DNA from: Curvularia sp. ZM96
Lineage: Eukaryota > Ascomycota > Dothideomycetes > Pleosporales > Pleosporaceae
Assembly: GCA_022457065.1 (NCBI GenBank)
Contig: JAJGBQ010000001.1
Span: 2,666,001-2,730,000 of the forward strand
DNA: 64,000 nt
Reading direction: 5' to 3'
The position numbers were made by a program, and so were the translations under genes. The notes under the pieces were generated by a model that worked only from the letters and a program-made list of their open reading frames with translations, ran no database searches and was not told the DNA's origin. Positions 57,099-64,000 of this stretch are shown piece by piece (the first letter of the stretch is position 1; every line of letters begins with the position of its first letter).

Positions 57099-58147
57099 TT
57101 GACAACCCCTTTTTTCTTTTCTTGGATATGTGGCGTACAACAGGTCTCGGATGGATCTAGCGTTTGAACGTGAGGCTGAGCAAGCCCATGTATAGGTAGA
57201 GCAAAAAGCATGGCATGTAATGACAGAGGCTGCCCTACAGCGACAGAATAGTCGCCTCGTCGAGACTGACTTGATGCGCGCATGCATGCTATGGTGACAG
57301 TGCTGAACGCTGCGAATAACCTAGACTTGGAACCCGAAGAAAGGGAGGCTGCCTTTTCAGGACCGACGGCATGGAAGAGAAAAGTGGTGCTCGATGCTGC
57401 AAAATTGGCGATGACGAGGCCCTGCTATTTCCGGCAAAGATGCATGCGACATCATGATTGACATGCACTAGCAGAACCCACTTTGCGCCGCACGTTCGGT
57501 TGCTATCAACCCTGGCCGCGTAAGTATACGTCGATTGGTTAAACAAGTCGTTGTACAGAGGAAAAAGCAGTGCTCAGAGCTGACAGACACACGCCACCAC
57601 TGAAGCCGTAGGAGTAAGCCGGGGCGAAGCGTTGAAACACGTTCTTTGCCAACGCTCAGGGATGCAGTCGTACAAGTGGGTAATGTCCTTCTGCCACGGC
57701 TCCACTATTCTATCCGGAATCGACATCTCGTTCGCTTCCAACGGTGCCGATTTCCGGGGTAGGACGCCGGCAGGCGGCAATGTCTGAAGCTGAAGCAAGG
57801 CAGGCCAGGGCACAAGTGGACAGGGCAGGCTCCCCAATGCCGCGTGGGTGCGTGTATGCGTCATCTTGTCTGATACATAATCCTTTGGGCGGCGTCCTGG
57901 CTTCATGTGCGATCCCGTTTCTCCTCGTCTTCTCTCCGCTGTGTCGATCGTTGAAGCCAGGAGCACGCGACCACCTTCCTCAATTGCATACGACTCTCTA
58001 TACCCAACACACTCGCCTATTGTGGCCTGCTTGTCGGCTATCAGTAGCAGAGTCCAGTGGAGTACTTGGTACTTGCGATAGTCATCCTATTTTCGTCCGA
58101 GATCGCCTCAAACGTATACCTACCCAACAGGCATTGGGCACTTCGCC
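57099..58147. other. Intergenic gap between tandem plus-strand genes
   Basis: About 1.05 kb: the 3' flank of Rvb2 and the promoter of the LicD/Mnn4-like gene. A minus-strand frame at 57574-57966 has no recognisable domain and was rejected. Confidence 0.5.
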
Positions 58148-59226
58148 ATGCGTTTACCCACATGCGCATCCGTTCTTGCAGCCGCATCCCTCGTTGTATC
58201 GTCCCTCGCCATTCCAACACCAGAAGTCGAATCTTCGGTAAAGGAGTCACTGGCCGATCGAGTTGAAGCCCGCGGCGACAAACCTGACACAAAATACTTT
58301 CACGAACCTGGGTACGCAAACACTGTCATTACCGATTCGCTACACAGAAAGCATAGCACTCTTGGGGACACAACTGACAGTCTTCCAGAGGTAGTTTGAC
58401 ACTCGGTCACTATGACGGGCGCTACTTCAAGGGCATCGTATCTGACGAGGAGCGGACTGATACCCAGAAGCACATGATCCGCGCCTACTTGGACTTTTTC
58501 CGCGAGAATGACCTGGACACCTGGATTGCGCATGGAACATTGCTGGGTTGGTGGTGGAATGGAAAGGTGTGCTTCACCCTGGTCAAATAAAACGTATCCG
58601 CTCACACTTACAGCGTTTTCCATGGGACTTTGATCTCGATACACAGGTCTCCAATTCCACATTGCAACACCTAGGCAAGGTATACAACCAGACCAAGTAT
58701 CACTACGTATCCTACGACGGTGCGGTACAACGAGAATACCTTCTGGACGTCAACCCGTGGATCTGGGAGCGCGAGCGCGGCGACGGCGCCAATATCATTG
58801 ATGCCCGCTGGATCGATACTCGAAACGGACTATTCATCGACATCACTGGACTAGCTGAAACTCACCCCGATGAACGTCCAGGTGAGTGGGTCTGCAAAAA
58901 CTATCATAGGTACCAAACATCAGACTTGTATCCTATGCGGGAGACCATTTTCGAGGGCGTTGTGGCCAAGGTGCCATACAACTACGACAAGATCCTTGTC
59001 ACCGAATACCAGGAAAAGGCATTGATCGTGACCGAATTCAACGGGTACGTCAAAATGTTTGTGCTGGTGAGGAGATGGTAGCTAACATGACTGTAGACAC
59101 GAGTGGGATCCAGCCACACGAGAGTGGGTCAAGTCAAAAGCAGTCCTGGAGAAGGAAGAAGCAGAGCGTAAGAAGAAGGAGGAAGAGGAAAAGAAGAAGG
59201 CAACCGAGGCGGCGAAGCTGGATTGA
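58148..59226 (+). CDS. LicD/Mnn4-family phosphotransferase-like protein (300 aa)
   Basis: Related to yeast Mnn4, needed for mannosylphosphate on cell-wall N-glycans, and to bacterial LicD phosphorylcholine transferases. Four exons (58148-58311, 58389-58566, 58614-59044, 59097-59226) give 300 residues. A signal peptide (MRLPTCASVLAAASLVVSSLAIP) points to the secretory pathway. The LicD core reads KYFHEPG, GHYDGRYF, HMIRAYLDFFRENDLDTWIA, HGTLLGWWWNGK, then PWDFDLDTQV, whose D-x-D pair is the likely metal site, and LFIDITGLAE. The C-terminus is a Lys/Glu-rich run (RKKKEEEEKKK), similar to the repeat tail of yeast Mnn4. The donor substrate is not identifiable. The membrane anchor may be the uncleaved N-terminal helix. 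Confidence 0.9.
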
Positions 59227-59680
59227 TGTGTTGATCGGCCCGGATTGCGGAGAGGAAGCGTCTGTCATGTTGATTACGGGATTGTAACTTGAGCATAGCC
59301 TGCGCATGGTTATTTACGGCAGCATACGTTTTGATACCCATTGAAGTAGCGACTGAGGATTTGGTAAATATATAGTTACATATACATTCTGTGCAATGCT
59401 TGTGTTGATGCTTTTTTCTGCTCAACAGTGAGGCTGAGTCGATGGGCAGTTTGGGTGGTGGAAAGAGCCGCGTCGGAGTTTAGTGATGACAAATGGCCGA
59501 TGGCAAAGCATCACTTCGTAGAAGCTCTGGAGAACGTCACCGAAGCAGCCGACGGCTTATAGCTCAGCCACACGCTGCGAAGCAACACATCTTGATCACT
59601 GCTAACCTAGCCACTTACACTTGTAGACTATACAGCAGATATCTAGGAACATACTTATTGCTATCACTAACAGCTCAACC
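59227..59680. other. Intergenic gap between tandem plus-strand genes
   Basis: 454 bases: the 3' flank of the LicD-like gene and the promoter of the UBL/WLM gene. No gene is seen. Confidence 0.5.
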
Positions 59681-60724
59681 ATGGCAGAAGCGGATACTTC
59701 CTCAGTACCTGCAGCCGCTGGCGACGACATCCAAGTCACCCTCACACATCACGGAAAAGCTACCGTATTATCGTTCCCAAAGGATGCTACGATCTCCGAT
59801 CTCTCACAACGCGTAGAGGCAGACCTATCGATACCGTCGTCGAATCAAAAGTTCCTTGTTGGTGGCAAGATCGGATTGCAGAAGCCGCCCTTCAAAGATG
59901 CTACTCTACCGCTCACTGAGCTCGCCTCCAAGAAGATAACATTAATGGGAAGTACGAAGGAGGAGGTATCGTCCCTCAACAGCACCATATCTGCCGCTTC
60001 GGCACCCCGTCGACCTGGCCCTGTCAAAGCCGCCACACCAGCGCGGAATCGAGACTACAAGAGGATACAAGAAGAAGCACAGTACACCTTTCATACGTTA
60101 AGGCCACTGCCATATCTCCCAAACCCTGAGCGCTCCTTGCGCTTCCTCGAACGGCTGCGCGACGATGCAGGCATTAAAGCGGCAATGCGTACACACAAGT
60201 TCAGCGTTCCGCTGCTTACCGAGATGGATCCTGCCATGCACACAACGCAAGAGTCGCGCACATTAGGGCTGAACCGAAACAAAGGAGAAGTCATCGAGCT
60301 ACGGCTGCGAACCGATGCATATGACGGCTATCGCGATTACAAGACGATTCGCAACACGCTCTGCCACGAGCTCGCTCACAACGTCTGGGGTCCCCATGAC
60401 CGCAACTTCTGGAACTTGTGCAAGCAGATTGAGCGCGAGGTAGCTCGCGATGACTGGAAGAGCGGAGGTAGAAGCGTAGGCAACGAGGAGTTTTATGAGC
60501 CTACTGGCGAAGAGGAAGTACATGACCATGGAGGGTGGACAGGTGGAGAGTTTACTCTGGGGAGTGCGAGTGGAGGTGGAGACACTGTGGTTAGTAGTGC
60601 AAGTGGAGGAAGCGTTAATGCGGGTGGCATGAGTAGAAGGGAAATACTTGCACGGGCGGCGGAAGAGAGAATGAAGCGAACGAAGAAGGCAGAGGAGGAG
60701 ACGGATGGAGCTGGAAGCTCGTAA
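59681..60724 (+). CDS. Ubiquitin-like plus WLM-domain metallopeptidase (347 aa)
   Basis: Intronless gene. Residues 15-92 form a ubiquitin-like domain (DIQVTLTHHGKATVLSFPKD, LSQRVEADLSIPSSNQKFL, ASKKITLMG). Residues 125-260 form a WLM (Wss1p-like) peptidase with the zinc site HELAH at 229-233 and the third ligand His at 239 (GPHDRNF). Wss1/Spartan-type enzymes remove proteins crosslinked to DNA. The arrangement matches the ubiquitin/metalloprotease fusion of fission yeast rather than Wss1, which lacks the UBL. The C-terminus is Gly/Ser-rich and ends in a charged helix (MSRREILARAAEERMKRTKK); I see no SUMO- or Cdc48-binding motif. A role in DNA-protein crosslink or proteasome-linked turnover is inference. 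Confidence 0.9.
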   Translation: MAEADTSSVPAAAGDDIQVTLTHHGKATVLSFPKDATISDLSQRVEADLSIPSSNQKFLVGGKIGLQKPPFKDATLPLTELASKKITLMGSTKEEVSSLNSTISAASAPRRPGPVKAATPARNRDYKRIQEEAQYTFHTLRPLPYLPNPERSLRFLERLRDDAGIKAAMRTHKFSVPLLTEMDPAMHTTQESRTLGLNRNKGEVIELRLRTDAYDGYRDYKTIRNTLCHELAHNVWGPHDRNFWNLCKQIEREVARDDWKSGGRSVGNEEFYEPTGEEEVHDHGGWTGGEFTLGSASGGGDTVVSSASGGSVNAGGMSRREILARAAEERMKRTKKAEEETDGAGSS

Positions 60725-61408
60725 TTGTTGTTTTGCATACGTGCGTATATACCCAGTAACTGCACAGGCTAGATGTAATGACTTGACGATGTGTATATGG
60801 AGTCTTAGCTGCATCATGATACTTACGTCTACAGAATCTCACCCCACACTTGTATCTGCACAAACTTACAAATAGGTTTGCATCAGGTGGGACAACTCTC
60901 TTCTCTAAGATTCTCAATGTTCTTATCCCCAGCCAATAACACACCATGAAGTCCGCCGGCAGATGCTAGTACGCACTGTTTACCCGGGCCGATCTTGGGC
61001 ACATAAGCTAACGCCATTCAAGACCATTCGCCCGCCCCACAAACGTCTCGACAGGGACGAATCTAACTTGATCTCGAGCCCTCCCCGGTCTACCCTCGTC
61101 TGGATTTGCATAATTCGCCTACATCTGCCGAAGTAGCTCTGCCGAGCATCAGATCATTGCGTGTTCTCATGACGTCGTCATGGGTCTCCCTCGGACGAGC
61201 CTGCTACTTTTTTCTTATAGCCGACTTTAAGAGACGCTTAGAAATGCAACAGTAGTAGGACAATGACAACTTGTTTACAGACTAGAAGTTTCTGCATACC
61301 TAGACATTCGTAGTTTATATACCCTTCAGCAGAACATTCTTCACACCAACAATCTACGCAGTTTTTATTTGTATTGATACCCAGTAGCCGATTTTCCATA
61401 TTTCCAAC
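60725..61408. other. Intergenic gap between tandem plus-strand genes
   Basis: 684 bases: the 3' flank of the UBL/WLM gene and the promoter of the oxidoreductase gene. No gene is seen. Confidence 0.5.
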
Positions 61409-62752
61409 ATGGCACCACGAAGATACGAAGCAGAGCACAAGGACCCTGCCCCATTGGGCAAGCCCCTGGACTTTGTCTTCTCCAAGAGGACTGCGCAAAA
61501 CCGATTCCTCAAGGGCGCCATGACGGAGCGTCTGTCGTCCTGGGATCCTGAGAACCTCGAGGCTCGCGGCGTTCCATCCAAGAACCTCGTCAACGTTTAC
61601 CGACGATGGGGCGAGGGCCAATTTGGCGTCATCTTAACTGGAAACATCATGATCGAGTACGACCACCTGGAGGCCGCCGGCAACCCCATTATCCCTCGGG
61701 GCTCAAAGTATGAGGGCGAGCGATTCGAAATGTTCAAGGAGATTGCGACACAGTCCAAGAAGCACGGCTCTTTGATTGTCGGCCAGGTCTCTCACCCCGG
61801 CCGCCAGGTGACTGAGGACATCCAGAAGAATCCCATCTCAGCATCCGATGTGCAGCTCAAGGGCAACATCATGGGCATGACCTTCGCCAAGCCCCGCGCC
61901 GCCACGGAAGAAGACATCAAGAATGTAATTGAAGGCTTCGCCCACGCGGCCGAGTACCTCGAGAAAGCTGGATACGACGGCATCCAACTGCACGGCGCCC
62001 ACGGCTACCTCCTCGCACAGTTCCTCTCGCCCACCACCAACCAGCGCACCGACCAGTACGGCGGCTCTCTCGAGAACCGGGCGCGCCTCATCACCGAAAT
62101 TGGCAAAGAAATCCGCAAGCGGACATCTCCCAACTTCATTCTTGGCATCAAGCTCAACTCGGTCGAGTTCCAGGATAAGGGTTTCGGCCCCGAAGAAGCA
62201 GCCACACTGTGCAAGATGCTCGAGTCCAACTCCTTCGACTTTGTCGAGCTCTCCGGTGGAACCTACGAGCAACTTGCCTTTGCACACAAGCGCGAATCGA
62301 CCAAGAAGCGCGAAGCCTTCTTCCTCGAGTTTGCCGAGAAAATCACGCCCGAGCTATCTCAGACCCGGACTTATGTCACTGGTGGCTTCAAGACGGCCGC
62401 CGCCATGGTCGACGCCCTACAGACAGTCGATGGCGTGGGTCTCGCGCGTCCCGTGTGTCTGGAGCCGGAACTCCCACGCCAGATTCTCGCGGGTGAGGTG
62501 CACGCTGCGATCAACCAGTTGACAGACGACAATGACTTTGGCGCTACGAATGTTGCGGCTGGTACGCAGATTCGTCAGTTGGGTAAGGATGAGCGCCCGA
62601 TTGATCTCAGTGACGAGAAGAACCTTGAGGCGTTCCAGAAGGATATGGCGGCTTGGGCACAGGGGCTCGCGGAGGATAAGAAGAAGTATGGGTTTGTGGA
62701 TATTCACAGTGTGCCTGGTGTGCCATATGGAAGCACGGTAGAGGAGCCGTAG
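61409..62752 (+). CDS. NADH:flavin oxidoreductase, old yellow enzyme family (447 aa)
   Basis: FMN-dependent TIM-barrel enzyme that reduces activated C=C bonds of enones, quinones or nitro compounds; the natural substrate is not known. Intronless. Visible marks: KNRxLK-like QNRFLKGAMTERL near the N-terminus for FMN, VGQVSHPGRQ, the active-site segment LHGAHGYLLAQFLSP followed by NQRTDQYGGSLENR at about 190-220, LGIKLNS, YVTGGFKTAAAMV and VDGVGLARPVCLEP near the phosphate site. The length and the N-terminal APRRYEAEHKDPAPLGKPL place it with fungal class III-like or 2,4-dienoyl-reductase-like members rather than the yeast Oye2 group. No cofactor-domain extension for Fe-S or FAD is present, so it is a single-domain enzyme, probably cytosolic. 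Confidence 0.94.
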   Translation: MAPRRYEAEHKDPAPLGKPLDFVFSKRTAQNRFLKGAMTERLSSWDPENLEARGVPSKNLVNVYRRWGEGQFGVILTGNIMIEYDHLEAAGNPIIPRGSKYEGERFEMFKEIATQSKKHGSLIVGQVSHPGRQVTEDIQKNPISASDVQLKGNIMGMTFAKPRAATEEDIKNVIEGFAHAAEYLEKAGYDGIQLHGAHGYLLAQFLSPTTNQRTDQYGGSLENRARLITEIGKEIRKRTSPNFILGIKLNSVEFQDKGFGPEEAATLCKMLESNSFDFVELSGGTYEQLAFAHKRESTKKREAFFLEFAEKITPELSQTRTYVTGGFKTAAAMVDALQTVDGVGLARPVCLEPELPRQILAGEVHAAINQLTDDNDFGATNVAAGTQIRQLGKDERPIDLSDEKNLEAFQKDMAAWAQGLAEDKKKYGFVDIHSVPGVPYGSTVEEP

Positions 62753-63950
62753 GGGGTTGGATGTGTATACATATAGATATGACATGAAATGCATGATGTG
62801 TATGACTTGATTTATAGATTCTTCTGCGTTGTGATTCTTGTCTCTTATGAACATGATGCTGGCTGAGGAAACAGTCAAGACTGTACTCTATTCAAAATCT
62901 ACCTGTCCATTTTCACAACATATCGACTAACGTGCATCCATGGGTGACGCAAACCCCGCTGTTCCGCAAAATTTAAGGGGTACCTCGACTTCAGTAATCT
63001 GTTTTTTTCACACATGCGTCGTCATCTGCTATACGGAAGTAGTGTTCTATAACTCTCTCTACAGACAAAGCGCCTTCTCTATGTAAAAATTACGTAGTGG
63101 TTATTCTATACGCGTTCATCTAGAAAGAGTCTTTCCTAAAGCGTAAATTATACTATCGCTTTGGAGTTATCTAGTCAAGAGCTCTGTTATTCCTTACACT
63201 CATGTATAACTTTATATAAGCCTAGTAAGCCTTGAAGAACGTTAAAACGTCAATACTAGCTTTAAGACTAATGCGGCGTTCAGATCCATGCCTGATCGCC
63301 ACAAGAGACTGCCACCCGTATATGGCTAGTTCAGTACAGCTACAATCTATTCCAGAAAAGGAGGCAGCGTAATATCCCTACTGCTAGGGCATGCTCTCCG
63401 GTACTAGAACTGATCGAGATTAGCAGGTTATGCGATCCATTCGCTTCATGCAAGATCAGCAGAATATAAGGGATTGATGTTGTAAGAAGCTTATTCACAT
63501 ACGAAGATGCTTGTTATATCTTTGCAATAGAGATCGGGGCCTATGATTACCTTCCCGGGTACTAGCCATAACTCACCAACGTGTCAAGGAGAAGTCGTCG
63601 GCGGGAATCATTGACCGCTCCGAAACTGATGGTGCCAGCCCTCTGCGGCTGTATATACCTCACTCTCATTGTCATCCACCGATAAATTTAGCTCCACATC
63701 TATTACGGGCAAGTTACCACTTTCGACGACACCGAATGGAGTCGGAGCACTTCCAGAAATCAGCATAAGTCTGATGTTATCTTGCTTTCAAGTCAGTATC
63801 TCAGTCTCTCATTATCACATCGTCTCATTGAGTTTCCTATTTCCGTGCTCGACAGCTCATACGCCATACAAAAAAAAAACTCCATTTCATACAAGGTTTC
63901 AAATTCCATACTTCCTACACGTCGAAATCATCAACGCCGAAGCCTTAAAG
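62753..63950. other. AT-rich intergenic interval, possible decayed repeat
   Basis: About 1.2 kb. From about 63.0 to 63.5 kb the sequence is visibly AT-rich and stop-rich in every frame, and abruptly different from the GC-richer oxidoreductase gene beside it. This resembles repeat-induced-mutation relics of other ascomycetes, but no element ends are recognised. The right end is the promoter and leader of the secreted-protein gene that starts at 63951, with an A-tract near 63.87 kb. Confidence 0.45.
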
Positions 63951-64000
63951 ATGCAGTTCAAGACCAGCCAGATTGCCTTTCTCGCAGCCGCTCTTGGTCA
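63951..64000 (+). CDS. Start of a secreted protein, cut by window edge
   Basis: Sixteen codons plus two bases remain. They encode MQFKTSQIAFLAAALG, a typical start of a fungal signal peptide (polar/basic start, then a hydrophobic core). The ATG follows a leader with CTTAAAG directly upstream, giving an A at -3. No family can be assigned from so little sequence. Confidence 0.55.
   Translation, partial: MQFKTSQIAFLAAALG

Noticed and set aside
57574..57966. Minus-strand open frame of 130 codons
   Set aside because: No recognisable domain and no ATG-proximal features. It lies in the gap between Rvb2 and the LicD-like gene, with overlapping frames on the other strand.
29682..62752. Secondary-metabolite or defence gene cluster
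   Set aside because: No polyketide synthase, NRPS, terpene cyclase, NLR or similar core gene is present; the genes here are conserved housekeeping and regulatory genes.

Overview
The window is nuclear DNA of a filamentous ascomycete, most probably a Dothideomycete of the Pleosporales type. Genes are split by short introns (mostly 48-110 bases) with GT..AG ends and CTAAC/CTGAC branch sites. There are Zn2Cys6, CFEM and PTH11-like genes, a Mnn4/LicD protein with a lysine/glutamate tail, small secreted proteins in AT-rich gaps, and complete sets of eukaryotic housekeeping proteins. No species is named because nothing in the sequence fixes one. I found no tRNA, rRNA, CRISPR array, intact transposon or virus.

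Layout. 1-13.4 kb is an accessory-type region: a Zn2Cys6 regulator cut by the left edge, a CFEM-domain seven-helix receptor-like protein, three small secreted proteins (one built of six cysteine-rich repeats) separated by long AT-rich gaps, and a second PTH11-like membrane protein. 14.1-35.6 kb is dense and conserved: a CRT10-type WD protein, the YHM2 mitochondrial carrier next to mitochondrial citrate synthase, an Nrd1/Seb1-type RNA-binding termination factor, a CLPTM1-family membrane protein, a LOG-family nucleotide hydrolase, a MAPEG-family membrane protein, mitochondrial GABA transaminase and the histone H3K36 methyltransferase Set2. 35.6-43.6 kb is unusually empty: one AT-hook gene sits between non-coding gaps of 3.2 and 3.8 kb. 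43.6-62.8 kb is again dense: a SUZ12-type Polycomb subunit with a C-terminal PHD-like finger, an F-box/leucine-rich protein, a glycine-rich WW protein, a POP8-like RNase P/MRP subunit, a long coiled-coil protein, the RuvB-like ATPase Rvb2, a LicD/Mnn4-like protein, a ubiquitin-like/WLM metallopeptidase and an old-yellow-enzyme oxidoreductase. The last 50 bases open another secreted protein.

How the genes relate. Citrate synthase and the citrate/2-oxoglutarate carrier are adjacent on one strand, and GABA transaminase (GABA shunt, which uses 2-oxoglutarate) lies 10 kb away. A second theme is transcription and chromatin: Set2, the AT-hook protein, SUZ12 and Rvb2 fall within 25 kb, with the Pol II CTD-binding factor 10 kb further left. 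Neither grouping is proof of a functional cluster.

Splice models were built by hand from frame, donor, branch and acceptor signals. Where total coding length is given it was checked to be divisible by three.
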